Both the position numbers and the translations under genes were made by a program. Below are positions 33,315-42,261 of a stretch of DNA of 49,612 nt, piece by piece (the first letter of the stretch is position 1; every line of letters begins with the position of its first letter). The notes beneath the pieces were generated by a model that saw only the letters and a list, made by a program, of their open reading frames with translations, had not been told where the DNA came from and made no database searches. Origin of the DNA: Mycolicibacterium vulneris (GTDB lineage: Bacteria > Actinomycetota > Actinomycetes > Mycobacteriales > Mycobacteriaceae); contig NZ_NCXM01000039.1 in the NCBI RefSeq assembly GCF_002104765.1, forward strand, positions 1 to 49,612, given 5' to 3'.

Positions 33315-35399
33315 ATGCGCACGGGGATCGTCCGAGAGGGTGACGAAATCCGTTTATCAGCTGGTGTTTTCACCGTCGCGACGTTGTCCGGAGGCGCTGC
33401 TCGGCTGGTTGATGCCGTCGGTGAGCACACGGTGATGCCGTTGCCGCAGATGCTGTCTGATCCGGCGCTGGAATTGGTGTCGGGGTCGCGCCCACCACTG
33501 TGTTCCGAGGAGATGCTCGCAGGTATCCCCGACGCTGCTGTTGAGAGCGCACGCTGGTGGGAACAGCATATTGTGGAGATCCTCACTGGGCGGGCGCCTG
33601 ACTCTGCGCCTGGTTCGCAGCCGAGGCCAGAGTTCGATACAGCCAGAAACTCGCTGCGTCAGCGGGAGTTGGCCAAGTTGGCTGAACTACGTGCCGCTGG
33701 TCATGACATAAGTCGGAACGCGTTGCAGCGCCGACGATTTTCCTATGAACGCGATGGCCTGCTGGGTGTGATCGATGGCCGACACAATCGTCGCCGATCG
33801 GTGTTCGGACGCGTCGATGAGCGTGTAGTAGCCGCGGTGCAGGACGCGATCGAAGGCGAGACCGACCTGTCGACGGGGACCGTTCAACGACTCCAGCGGC
33901 GAGTCGGCAAAGCATTGATCGCCACTTATGGCGCCAATGATGCACCGGCGATGCCGTCGCAGCCAACGTTTTACAGGTTGGTCAAACGGCTGGCCGAGGG
34001 CAGGCACACGTTCGGGTCAGCGCGCACCCGGCGGTCGCTAGCCAAGCAGCCCGATGGCCCGTTCGGATCAATTTCGGTGGTCCGGCCCGGCGAGTGGGTG
34101 GAGATTGATTCCACACCCCTGGATGTCCGGGTCGTTCTCGATGACGGCCTGGTGGACCGGGTGGAGCTGACCGGGATGGTTGATTGCGCCACCCGATCAG
34201 TCCCTGCGGCAGTGCTGCGACCTACGACGAAAGCGGTGGACGCGTCGCTGCTCTTGGCCCGAGCGCTGACCCCGGAACCGATGCGCCCGGGCTGGGCTGA
34301 TGCGTTGCGGATGTCCCGATCGGTGTTGCCGCACCGGAGTTTGATCAGCGTGGATCAGCGACTCGTCGATGCCGCGGCGCGGCCCGTGATTGCTCCCGAG
34401 ACGGTCGTGTGCGATCACGGGAAAGCGTATCTGTCGCAAACGTTTCGGCAGGCCTGCTGCACGCTGGGTATCAACGTGCAGCCCGCCCACCCCGACACCC
34501 CGACTGATAAACCGAAGATCGAACGCACCCTGCAGTCGGTCGGGACCTTGTTCGCCCAGTACGTGGCCGGCTATGTGGGTTCATCAGTGGAACGTCGCGG
34601 CAAGAATGCCGAACAGGGCGCGGTGTGGTCGATGGTCGAGCTCCAGGCGCTGCTGGATGAGTGGATCATCGCGGTCTGGCAGAACCGCCCGCATGATGGC
34701 CTGCGCGACCCGCTGACCCCGGGCCAGGCGATGACACCAAACGAGAAGTACGCCGCGCTGATCGAAGTCGCCGGGTATGTGCCGGTACCGCTCAGCGCAG
34801 ATGACTACATCGAGCTACTACCGGTGCAGTGGCGGACCATCAACCGCTACGGGGTCCGGATCAATCACCGAACCTACGACGCCAAAGCGCTCAACCCCTA
34901 TCGGCGCCAGCATTCCGGCGTGGACTCCCGTAACGGTCAGTGGGAAGTGCACTACGACCCCTATGACGTATCGAGGATATGGATACGCAATCACCACGAC
35001 GACGGCTGGATCACGGCGACCTGGACGCACCTGAAAACCGCACCAACGCCTTTCGGTGAGACGCTGTGGCACCACGCTCGCACGATAGCCGACCGCAATG
35101 GGCCCCAGAAGGCGCGAGAAGCCGAAATCGTCGCCATCGCCGACGAATTGCTCGACCGCGCGGCAGCAGGCCCGCAGGAGCGCACCAAAGCAGAACGACG
35201 CCTGACCGGACGCTCCGCCGCCGCCAGCACCGGTCGCGGCTGGCCAGCTCCCACTCCCGCAGACGACCCTGTGCCGCCGGTAACCCCGGAGCCGCCTGTT
35301 GAGGACGGCCAGCCCGACGCTCATGACGACGACATTGCCGATGTGATTCCACTGCCGGTATTCGATGCACGCAAGGAGGCCCAGACGTGGCGGCTGTGA
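33315..35399 (+). CDS. tnsB: TnsB/TniA-type DDE transposase
   Basis: 694 residues from ATG 33315. An N-terminal DNA-binding region (about 100-230) is followed by the retroviral-integrase fold with Asp 265 (WVEIDSTPLD), Asp 367 (VVCDHGKAYLS) and Glu 403 (PTDKPKIERT), the complete DDE triad. A Mu-transposase-type C-terminal beta domain (RTINRYGVRINHRTYDA) follows, then a proline/acid-rich tail that may contact the ATPase. The protein binds the end repeats and joins the 3' ends to target DNA. It starts 8 bp after tnsA and overlaps tniB by 13 bp. Confidence 0.92.
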   Translation: MRTGIVREGDEIRLSAGVFTVATLSGGAARLVDAVGEHTVMPLPQMLSDPALELVSGSRPPLCSEEMLAGIPDAAVESARWWEQHIVEILTGRAPDSAPGSQPRPEFDTARNSLRQRELAKLAELRAAGHDISRNALQRRRFSYERDGLLGVIDGRHNRRRSVFGRVDERVVAAVQDAIEGETDLSTGTVQRLQRRVGKALIATYGANDAPAMPSQPTFYRLVKRLAEGRHTFGSARTRRSLAKQPDGPFGSISVVRPGEWVEIDSTPLDVRVVLDDGLVDRVELTGMVDCATRSVPAAVLRPTTKAVDASLLLARALTPEPMRPGWADALRMSRSVLPHRSLISVDQRLVDAAARPVIAPETVVCDHGKAYLSQTFRQACCTLGINVQPAHPDTPTDKPKIERTLQSVGTLFAQYVAGYVGSSVERRGKNAEQGAVWSMVELQALLDEWIIAVWQNRPHDGLRDPLTPGQAMTPNEKYAALIEVAGYVPVPLSADDYIELLPVQWRTINRYGVRINHRTYDAKALNPYRRQHSGVDSRNGQWEVHYDPYDVSRIWIRNHHDDGWITATWTHLKTAPTPFGETLWHHARTIADRNGPQKAREAEIVAIADELLDRAAAGPQERTKAERRLTGRSAAASTGRGWPAPTPADDPVPPVTPEPPVEDGQPDAHDDDIADVIPLPVFDARKEAQTWRL

Positions 35400-36035
35400 C
35401 CGAGAGAGCGGCAGTGAGTCAGCTGGAGGATCGCCGCCAGCCCACTACGACGTTGGAGGGCTGGCGGCGTTTCGTTGATGCCGACCCACCCGAATTCGAG
35501 TTGCTCGATGATCACGAATGGGCCGGCCTCGACCTCGCAGATCGCACCGCCTACAACGAGGCCCGGGTGGCGCATCACTCTGAGCTGGTGGTGGTTACCA
35601 CCTCGGCGATTGAGGCCATCACCAACCAGGGCCGGCTCTTGACTCTGCTCAACCAGCGTGAGATCGGAGCCCGGCGCGGCCTGATCATTTCCGGTGGCGC
35701 GGCAACCGGAAAGACCACCGCGATCAAACAATTGGGACGATTCCACGAACTGCGAACCCACGCCCGGTTCCCCCACGACGAAGACCGCATCCCCGTGGTC
35801 TACGTGACCGCACCACCCAAAGGCTCACCCCGCAAACTGGCGATGGAATTCGCCCGATTCCTGGGTCTGCCGACACTGAATCCGCGCATGAACGTCACCG
35901 ACATCTCCGATGCCGTTTGCCAGGTGCTCATCGACGCCCGCACCGACATCGTCGTGGTTGACGAGATCCATAACCTCAACCTGGACACCCGCGCCGGAGA
36001 AGAACTATCTGACCATCTCAAGTACTTCACCGAAC
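35387..36035 (+). pseudogene. tniB: TniB/TnsC-type ATPase, N-terminal part, interrupted by the Tn554-like element
   Basis: A GTG start at 35387 overlaps tnsB. The AAA+ core is present: ISGGAATGKTTAIKQ is Walker A (about residues 100-110) and DIVVVDEIHNLNLD is Walker B (about 187-200). The native protein stops at DHLKYFTE (36035), after which the nested element begins. Joining 36035 directly to 40029 gives an uninterrupted 342-residue TniB, so the break is an insertion. As it stands the frame runs to 36070 and yields a truncated ATPase without sensor and C-terminal helices. Confidence 0.9.
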
Positions 36036-36112
36036 GTTATCTTCAGCTCCTGCGCTGTCAGATGTGTTGACCTGCATTGATACTTCGTGGTCGGTGTCGT
36101 CGACGTGGGCCA

Positions 36113-36556
36113 TCAGCATGGTCCGATGACTGGTTGAGATTTCTTTCTCGGCGTGTCGCCGAGCCCCCCGATGATCGAGGCGGCTCGCTGTTCACCGAGA
36201 GCGACCGCGAGTGCCTCGCGCAGTTGCCGGTTCTCGGTCTCTAGCTGGCGATTTCGTTCGGTCGCGACCTCGAGTCTGCGCCGTAGTGAGGCGTCGGATG
36301 CGCGTTGTCGGTCGGGAAGGCGGTGGTCGGTGGGTCCTGGGGCTCGCCGGGCGCGGAGTCGTTCGATCTCGGCGCGCAGGTCGGGCTGGTTGTAGAGCCA
36401 GGACCGGGAGACCTGGCCTTCGCGTGCCACCGCGTCGAACGAAATCGGTTGTCGGGCATTGTCCATCCGGCGGATCGCGGCGACGGCGCGGCGTCGGGTG
36501 GCGGTTGCTCGGTGGCGGGCGGCGGTGACGATGTGGTGGGAATTGTCAGCTCGCAT
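36113..36556 (-). CDS. tnpC: TnpC-like protein of Tn554-type element (DUF6262-like)
   Basis: 147 residues, starting 11 bp inside the end of tnpB. The N-terminal half is basic and helical with a predicted helix-turn-helix (ISFDAVAREGQVSRSWLYNQ, about 38-57). A coiled-coil-like stretch ELEVATERNRQLETEN-type heptads lies at about 92-115. Tn554 TnpC influences the orientation or efficiency of transposition and is an accessory protein. Confidence 0.82.
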   Translation of the reverse strand: MRADNSHHIVTAARHRATATRRRAVAAIRRMDNARQPISFDAVAREGQVSRSWLYNQPDLRAEIERLRARRAPGPTDHRLPDRQRASDASLRRRLEVATERNRQLETENRQLREALAVALGEQRAASIIGGLGDTPRKKSQPVIGPC

Positions 36557-38792
36557 CGGCGGCGTCCGTGTCCTCGTCCTCGGTCATGGTTTTCTCGACC
36601 TCGGTGATCATCCGATCGAGGTTGGTCAGTACTTGCTGGTTCATCTCGACCATGCGGGTCTGTCCGCCGCGTTCGGACACGTCGATCAGGGTCAGGGTGC
36701 GCCGCTGCTGTTCACGCAGTTCGGGCAGAAACTCCGGCCCGGTCAGGAAAACTGGACATGTCAAACAAGCATTGGCGTGCGGGCAGGTGCGTTGCAGGGG
36801 CAGCCCGCAGTAGCCGTTGGGTAAGGTCTGGGTGGACATGCCGTAGCGGGTCTTGGCCCATTGTGCTTGTGCCAGTGGGCCTTCGGGGTCGATCGAGACC
36901 CGCTCACCCTTGATGTTGACCTTCGTGGCCTGCTGCCAGTGCCGGCGCACGGTCTGATCGGTGAGCTTGGCGTAGCGGGCGGTCATGGTGTGGCTGGAGT
37001 GGTCGAGCAGTACCCGCACTATCTCTTGCGGGACGTCGCGGTTTATCAGACGACAGGCGAAAGTGTGCCGCCATTGATGGGGCGTCAAACGCACCGGACG
37101 GCCGTGTTCGTCACGGATCTCGCAGGCTTGTAGCCAGCAGTTCAGCTTGGTGCGGTAGGTGCCGGGATCGAGCGGGATGGTGCCGGAGACGTTGGAGCGT
37201 TCGCGTGGGAACAGCAGTGGTGTTCCGTCCGGCCATCGTGCGAGGATCCTGCGTTGCTGCTCACCGATGGCGGCCTCAAGTTGTTCGTCGATGGGGACAG
37301 CAGCTTCGCGTTTCATTTTGGTGTTGAAGTAGCGCAGGTAGGGGGCGCCTTGGCCGTCGTGGACGACGCAGTCGAAGGCGAGCGACAACGCGCTCGAGAC
37401 CCGCAGACCGCACCGGGTGAGGATCAGGGTGACCAGCTTGGCCGACGGGTCGGACCAACGGTCCAGATTGGCCGATGATTCGACCTGGGCCATGACGAAC
37501 TCGGCCAGCCGGCGGTCAACCTGGACGTGGATGGGTGGCGTGTCACCGACGTAAAAGGCCGCGCGTGCGGGCAGGCTGTCATCCCAGCCGTGCTGACGGA
37601 CGGCGTGGAAGAACACGTTGAGCGAGCCGATCCGGTGCCTTTTGATGTTGTTTCCGCCGGGCTGGGACATGGCGTGGGCGAGATAGCGTTCCAGCAGCGT
37701 CCGGTCGATATCGGCGAGCGAGTCGACACCGACCAGGGCCAAAAAGTCGCTGAACCGGATCAGGGCATCGACTCCGGCGCGGGCCGCGCCGATGCTCAGC
37801 CCGGACGTCAGGCGCAGCCTGGTCCACCGTTTGCACAGATCACGCAGTCGGGGGTGAGTGATGCGGTCGAACCGCAACCGATCTCGACCACACGGGCGAC
37901 CGCCGGGCCCGGCGATGCCGGGCAACCGGTCCAACCGCCAGATGTCCCTGGGATATTCGATCTCCCAGCCGGTTCCGTCGCGCAGCGCCTCGATCGCGTA
38001 GCGGGCGTCGAGCAGGAAGATCAGCGACTGATCCGGGCGAGCCGTGACGCGCCACTGCTCCTCGCTCAGCTCGAGCAGCGAGGCGATGCCCAGTGTCGAG
38101 ACGAGCCGGACAGCGGGTGTGACCAAGCGGGGCGGCGCGACACGGCAGCGCGCGTCATAGCGGCATTGCAGCGCGTACTGGAATTCCAGTCTCAACTGCG
38201 GGGCCAGGGCGCGCAGATCGACGTGGGCGGTGCCGACCAGCTCGCAATCGGTGACGAACCGTTCGAGATCGGGCCGACCGTGCCGCACCCAGCGGCCGTA
38301 ATGGCCGTCGCAGAACAGTTTCGTGCGACTCTCGACCCACAAATCGCAAAACGGCAGCCGGCACTCGGCCGACGCGAGGTTCTCAGGGGTCAGATCGGGG
38401 GCCTGCCAGGCGGACAGATCGGGTTGCCCGGCCCGCTTCCAATAGCCGCAGTGCTTGCGGCACAACCCGTTCCGGTGCCACCGTCCATGTCGGCACCCCT
38501 CCACTACGCAGGCCGCGAGGGCCTTGCGGCCGCGTGTCGGTGGTCCCGGATCGGCGAGGAACTGCTCTATCGACGAGTAGTTCTTCTTGCGGAACCGCTG
38601 CGAATGGGCGCAGCACAACCGATTCTGGAGCGCTTCGGCTGTCCGGTCGCAGTCGGTGACGATGCACTCATCGGAGATGAACACGGGATCGTTCGGCGCG
38701 GGAACATAGACATCGGCACGGAACTCCGGCCGGACCACGGCCATCAGCTTGGCCAGTACCGGTCCCGGGATAGGAACCTCGACGGTGCTCAC
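36546..38792 (-). CDS. tnpB: TnpB-like large tyrosine recombinase
   Basis: 748 residues from the GTG at 38792, which overlaps the tnpA stop (GTGA). The N-terminal 200 residues hold several cysteine/histidine clusters (C-V-V-E-G-C-R-H-G, C-R-K-H-C, C-D-G-H), probably zinc-binding. The C-terminal half is a tyrosine recombinase with TRCGLRVSSALSL (Arg), HQWRHTFACRLINRD (His-x-x-Arg) and HTMTARYAKL (Tyr). A cysteine-rich tail (CPHANACLTCPVF) follows. In Tn554 TnpA and TnpB act together in strand exchange. The motifs are intact. Confidence 0.88.
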   Translation of the reverse strand: MSTVEVPIPGPVLAKLMAVVRPEFRADVYVPAPNDPVFISDECIVTDCDRTAEALQNRLCCAHSQRFRKKNYSSIEQFLADPGPPTRGRKALAACVVEGCRHGRWHRNGLCRKHCGYWKRAGQPDLSAWQAPDLTPENLASAECRLPFCDLWVESRTKLFCDGHYGRWVRHGRPDLERFVTDCELVGTAHVDLRALAPQLRLEFQYALQCRYDARCRVAPPRLVTPAVRLVSTLGIASLLELSEEQWRVTARPDQSLIFLLDARYAIEALRDGTGWEIEYPRDIWRLDRLPGIAGPGGRPCGRDRLRFDRITHPRLRDLCKRWTRLRLTSGLSIGAARAGVDALIRFSDFLALVGVDSLADIDRTLLERYLAHAMSQPGGNNIKRHRIGSLNVFFHAVRQHGWDDSLPARAAFYVGDTPPIHVQVDRRLAEFVMAQVESSANLDRWSDPSAKLVTLILTRCGLRVSSALSLAFDCVVHDGQGAPYLRYFNTKMKREAAVPIDEQLEAAIGEQQRRILARWPDGTPLLFPRERSNVSGTIPLDPGTYRTKLNCWLQACEIRDEHGRPVRLTPHQWRHTFACRLINRDVPQEIVRVLLDHSSHTMTARYAKLTDQTVRRHWQQATKVNIKGERVSIDPEGPLAQAQWAKTRYGMSTQTLPNGYCGLPLQRTCPHANACLTCPVFLTGPEFLPELREQQRRTLTLIDVSERGGQTRMVEMNQQVLTNLDRMITEVEKTMTEDEDTDAADAS

Positions 38793-39907
38793 CAGCGGAC
38801 CTCCCGTCCGGTGAACCAGCCCGCGGCCTGCAGCGTCTGACGGGCGTCCTCGACGGTGAGGTGACCATACGTGTCGATCGTTGTGGTGATCGAGGCGTGG
38901 CCGAGCAACTCCTTCACGCTCTCCATCCCGGCGCCGCGGCGCAACAACCAGGTCGCATAGGTATGGCGATAAAGATGGGGGCCAAAGGCAATGCCGGTGC
39001 GGGTCCGTAGCCGTTCGACCAGGTCGTAGACCGCCGAATACGACCACGGCCGACCCCGCGGTGCCGACCACAGATTGACGAACACGTAGTCCGAATCCAG
39101 GGACCCGTACTCCCGGGTCAGATAATCGGCATACAGGCGCATCAGCTGGGCGCTGGCCGGGATCGTCCGCGTGCCGGTCTTGGCGCGGGCGCGGTTGGCG
39201 TTCTCGCGCCGGGTGACGGTGATCGTCTTGTCTGCGATGGCGATGTCCTCGTGGCGCAACCCCAGCGCTTCGCCCACCCGAACCCCCGTGTCGAGCATCA
39301 GGGCAAAAAGCAGGCGGTCCCGCAGATGCTCGCATGAATCCAGGATCGTTTGAACCTGCTGCACCGTAAGAACTTTCGGCAGAGCCTTCGGAGCCTTCAG
39401 CTTGATCGTGCGCCGCCGCTCGGCACCATGTTTTGACACGTGATGAAGGAACGGCCGATACGAGGTCGCCGCAGCCCGGCCGCGTCCTGTCGCCGGCTGC
39501 AAGGTGATCAGCAGCGCCGACAACTCGACACCGTGACGGGTATGGAACCCGCAGAACGACGTCACCGCCGATAGTTTCCGGTTCACACTGGCCGCCAAGC
39601 AGTGTGGTGCCACCGTCGGCAACACCGCCACCCGGCCGTCACGGGCCTGCGGCGGCAACCGCAGCCAGGCGACGAACCCGGCGACGTCCTCGAGCCGCGC
39701 TGCCCGCCAGTCGACGCCGTGCCGGTCCAGATAGGTCATCCAGTCCTTCAGGTCGTGCGCATACGCCTTGATCGTGTTCGGCGACTTCTCGATCGACGCC
39801 AGATACGACAAGAACCGCTCGACCGGCTCAACCGGCCTCTGGTCATCGCCGAGGACCGTCCATGACTCGAATCCCGTGCCCGGCATCAACACCCGCTGCA
39901 CCCTCAT
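38789..39907 (-). CDS. tnpA: TnpA-like tyrosine recombinase
   Basis: 372 residues from ATG 39907 (MRVQRVLMPGTGF), which has GGGAGGT 5 bp upstream. The frame upstream to 39982 looks non-coding. An N-terminal SAM-like core-binding domain (YLASIEKSPNTIKAYAHDLKDW) precedes the catalytic domain. The active site shows Arg in TGVRVGEALGLR, His-x-x-Arg in HLYRHTYATWLL and Tyr in TTIDTYGHLT. All catalytic residues are present. It is the first gene of the element's operon. Confidence 0.9.
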   Translation of the reverse strand: MRVQRVLMPGTGFESWTVLGDDQRPVEPVERFLSYLASIEKSPNTIKAYAHDLKDWMTYLDRHGVDWRAARLEDVAGFVAWLRLPPQARDGRVAVLPTVAPHCLAASVNRKLSAVTSFCGFHTRHGVELSALLITLQPATGRGRAAATSYRPFLHHVSKHGAERRRTIKLKAPKALPKVLTVQQVQTILDSCEHLRDRLLFALMLDTGVRVGEALGLRHEDIAIADKTITVTRRENANRARAKTGTRTIPASAQLMRLYADYLTREYGSLDSDYVFVNLWSAPRGRPWSYSAVYDLVERLRTRTGIAFGPHLYRHTYATWLLRRGAGMESVKELLGHASITTTIDTYGHLTVEDARQTLQAAGWFTGREVRW

Positions 39908-40028
39908 CAATACCTCCCGCTCCGTGTTGGATAGCGGAAGGTAATCCCATCCACGACGCGATCCCAGGGATTTCCGGCTCACCTGAAATACGTTTTGAAC
40001 GGGTCCGATTCAGCTGAAGATAAGGAAC

Positions 40029-40408
40029 ACCTGCCGGCGACGTTCGTTTACGCCGGGATCGACGTGGAACGCTCCGGACTATTCACCGGCACCCGAGGTC
40101 GTCAGCTGGCAGGCCGCTGCGGGGTCATCCACACCGGCGCCTTCCCCGACGCCAAAGAGTGGCGACAACTCATCGCCGCCATGGAAGGCACCCTTCGACT
40201 CCACAGCCACGAGCCGGGAACCCTGGTCGCCGAAGCCCGATACTTGCACCGGCGCACCGGCGGAATGATCGGCAGCCTCGCACATCTGATCCGCGCCTCA
40301 GCGATCCAATCCATGCTTGACGGCACCGAGAAAGTCACCCGAGCGCTGATGGACACTGTGCTCATCGACTACGCCGCTCACACCGCAGCGGCACGCACCG
40401 CCAGCTGA
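40029..40408 (+). pseudogene. tniB: TniB/TnsC-type ATPase, C-terminal part
   Basis: The frame HLPATFVYAGIDVERSGLFTG continues the protein cut at 36035. It includes the arginine-rich LFTGTRGRQLAGRCGVIH region and the C-terminal helices LHRRTGGMIGSLAHLIRASAIQSML. The combined length of both parts is 1029 bases, exactly 343 codons. The first codons before it belong to the nested element. Its stop overlaps the tniQ start. It lacks a start of its own, so it is probably not translated as a useful protein. Confidence 0.88.
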
Positions 40409-41259
40409 TGATGCGCCCATTGAGGGACTGGCCCGCTGGCCCACAACGGCCGCTGCCCCGCACAGTTGTCCCGTTCCAGGCAGAAACCGTGACGTCCTAC
40501 GTGGCACGGCTGGCGTGCGCCAATCACCTTGATCCCGGCCAGTTGCGCCGATATGTAGCCGAATCATTCGGTGGATGTGCGCGGCTAGATTGGCTTGCGA
40601 TCGCCAGTGGACTGTCTGAAACCATCCTGCGAGTGCGACTGCGCGGCTTTGCACCCGACGAACGCTCGCTGGCCAATCAACCGAACGCTCGGCGCCCGAT
40701 GTGTCGGCTGTGTATGGCCCGACGAGGAATCAACGATCCGGTCTACTGCGTTGTGCCGCAGCATATTACGGTCTGTCACCGTCATCGGCTATGGACCGGA
40801 AGCCCGGTGCGCAGTATCGAAGACCAACGAGACCTACGGAACAAACCCGAGGTTCTTACCGCCGCCAAGCGGCATGCCTGGCTAGCGCGGCGGCATAGTG
40901 ACGTCGAGATCGAATCCGCCGTCCGCGATGCGCGTCACTTCTGCAGATACTGGTCTAACTCCGAAAAGCACGCGGCTACAACAGTATCAAATGATGAAGT
41001 TGAAGCGCACCTCGCGGCGTATCCCGAAATTGTCGCCATCGCCGCGACGCTGCTCACCCAGAGCGCGCGTCCAGACGGACGCGGAAGATCGGCGCCTGCC
41101 GATCTGGTCCGCCGTATTAATGCCCAAACGGATCGCACCCACACTGACATCACGCCGATCGAGCAGTGGTTGCACAATCAGCGACTCGCCGCCGCACATC
41201 GGCCGGGCAGCAGAACCCATTTCGTGGCTGCACCGGCTGGGACAGGGTGCCGAGTGTGA
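40408..41259 (+). CDS. tniQ: TniQ-family target-selection protein
   Basis: 283 residues. TniQ signature at the N-terminus: P-R-T-V-V-P-F-Q-A-E-T-V-T-S-Y-V-A-R-L-A. A zinc finger follows with CRLCMARRG (about 99-107), then VPQHITVCHRHRLW (about 118-131). The C-terminal part is helical. TniQ/TnsD proteins link the ATPase to the target site. This short form lacks the long TnsD DNA-binding tail, so target choice is probably relaxed or protein-guided. It overlaps tniB upstream and the methyltransferase downstream. Confidence 0.88.
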   Translation: MMRPLRDWPAGPQRPLPRTVVPFQAETVTSYVARLACANHLDPGQLRRYVAESFGGCARLDWLAIASGLSETILRVRLRGFAPDERSLANQPNARRPMCRLCMARRGINDPVYCVVPQHITVCHRHRLWTGSPVRSIEDQRDLRNKPEVLTAAKRHAWLARRHSDVEIESAVRDARHFCRYWSNSEKHAATTVSNDEVEAHLAAYPEIVAIAATLLTQSARPDGRGRSAPADLVRRINAQTDRTHTDITPIEQWLHNQRLAAAHRPGSRTHFVAAPAGTGCRV

Positions 41260-41933
41260 TGCACGGCGACTTCATGACCCTGACGCGTGACGGCTACGAC
41301 CGTACAGCTGCCTCCTACGCTGAGCGGTTCCATAGGCATCTCGATGACAAGCCGGTCGACTTGGCCATCATCAGTGCATTCGCAAGCGTGGTTCTCAAGG
41401 GGGACAACAAGCACGTCCTCGACATAGGCTGCGGGACCGGCGCAACGACTGCGCTGTTCGCCCAATATGGGTTGAGGGCGACCGGGATCGATTTGTTCCC
41501 AAATATGCTCTCGCACGCAAGAAGGCTCAACCCAGGTCTGCAATTCACTGTCGGGTCGATGACGAGCCTCGACGCCGCCGCCGCGAGCTCCGGAGGCCTA
41601 TGCGCCTGGTACTCAATCATTCACATACCCGACCAGCATCTGGCAGCTGTATTCGACGAGTTCCACCGAGTGTTAGTGCCCAACGGCCTTCTCCTGCTGG
41701 CGTTCCAAGTCGGTGATGACTCCCGCGTGCTGACCAACGCCTTCGGTCACGATGTCAACCTGACGTTCATCCGCCGGCAGCCGCGCCAAGTCGAAGATCA
41801 GCTCGCCGAGGCAGGCTTTCGCATCTACGCGAGTACCTTGCGCCAGCCCGACAACGACGGTTTCGAGTCAACCGCACATTGTTACCTCATAGCGCAGAAG
41901 AGCACATCCACCGCCGCACGGCCGCGTCGATGA
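41259..41933 (+). CDS. SAM-dependent methyltransferase (transposon cargo)
   Basis: 224 residues with HVLDIGCGTGATTALFAQYG (SAM motif I, about 48-67), IDLFPNMLSHARRL and a later GGLCAWYSIIHIPD. These make it a class I methyltransferase of the UbiE/Methyltransf_25 kind acting on a small molecule. ATG 41259 overlaps the tniQ stop (TGATG), so the first cargo gene is translationally coupled to the transposition operon, which is unusual. ATG 41274 (MTLTRDGYDRTA) is an alternative start. Confidence 0.8.
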   Translation: MHGDFMTLTRDGYDRTAASYAERFHRHLDDKPVDLAIISAFASVVLKGDNKHVLDIGCGTGATTALFAQYGLRATGIDLFPNMLSHARRLNPGLQFTVGSMTSLDAAAASSGGLCAWYSIIHIPDQHLAAVFDEFHRVLVPNGLLLLAFQVGDDSRVLTNAFGHDVNLTFIRRQPRQVEDQLAEAGFRIYASTLRQPDNDGFESTAHCYLIAQKSTSTAARPRR

Positions 41934-41973
41934 ACAATCGAGTCTTCGGTGCGCCCTATGGCAAGATCGACGC

Positions 41974-42261
41974 GTGAAACAGACGTCCTGCGTGTTGCTC
42001 TGGTGCCGGCCGGGGACGGAGAAAGCGCTCGCTGAATATGAAGATGCAGTCCTCGCATTGGTCGGCGAACACGGAGGAAAAGTTCTGCAACGTGCGCGTG
42101 GGGATGGCCGAGACGGAAATCCCTTGGAGATCCAGGTTTACGAGTGGCCATCGACGGAAGCGAGAGAAGCCTTCATGGCAGACCCCCGAAGAACTGCCAT
42201 GGCTGCACAGCGGGACCGCGCAATCGCTCGGACCGATATCTTCCCTGTAGAGCTTGTGTGA
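41974..42261 (+). CDS. Small DUF1330/antibiotic-monooxygenase-like protein (cargo)
   Basis: 95 residues, GTG start. The pattern of a ferredoxin-like dimeric alpha/beta barrel is visible: LLWCRPGTEKALAEYEDAVLALVGEHGGKVL (strand-helix), EIQVYEWPSTEAREAFMADP and a final strand RTDIFPVELV. Such small proteins bind or oxidise small molecules. It overlaps the next gene (TGATG), so the two are coupled. Confidence 0.65.
   Translation: MKQTSCVLLWCRPGTEKALAEYEDAVLALVGEHGGKVLQRARGDGRDGNPLEIQVYEWPSTEAREAFMADPRRTAMAAQRDRAIARTDIFPVELV

Larger units (their letters stand above)
36036..40024 (-). mobile_element. Tn554-like element nested in tniB
   Basis: Three overlapping minus-strand genes, tnpA (tyrosine recombinase), tnpB (large tyrosine recombinase) and tnpC, are arranged as in Tn554. 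The 12-bp sequence TTATCTTCAGCT stands inverted at both ends (36037-36048 and 40012-40023), and GAAC occurs on both outer sides (36032-36035 and 40025-40028). No longer duplication is present, as expected for recombinase-type integration at a short core. The element carries no cargo. Confidence 0.88.

Noticed and set aside
37527..38840. Open frame of 437 codons antisense to tnpB
   Set aside because: It is a shadow frame. The minus strand carries intact tyrosine-recombinase motifs and gene overlaps.
36036..40024. Tn554-type recombinases as the enzyme behind the dispersed repeats
   Set aside because: Their element ends (TTATCTTCAGCT with GAAC flanks) share no sequence with the repeat copies.
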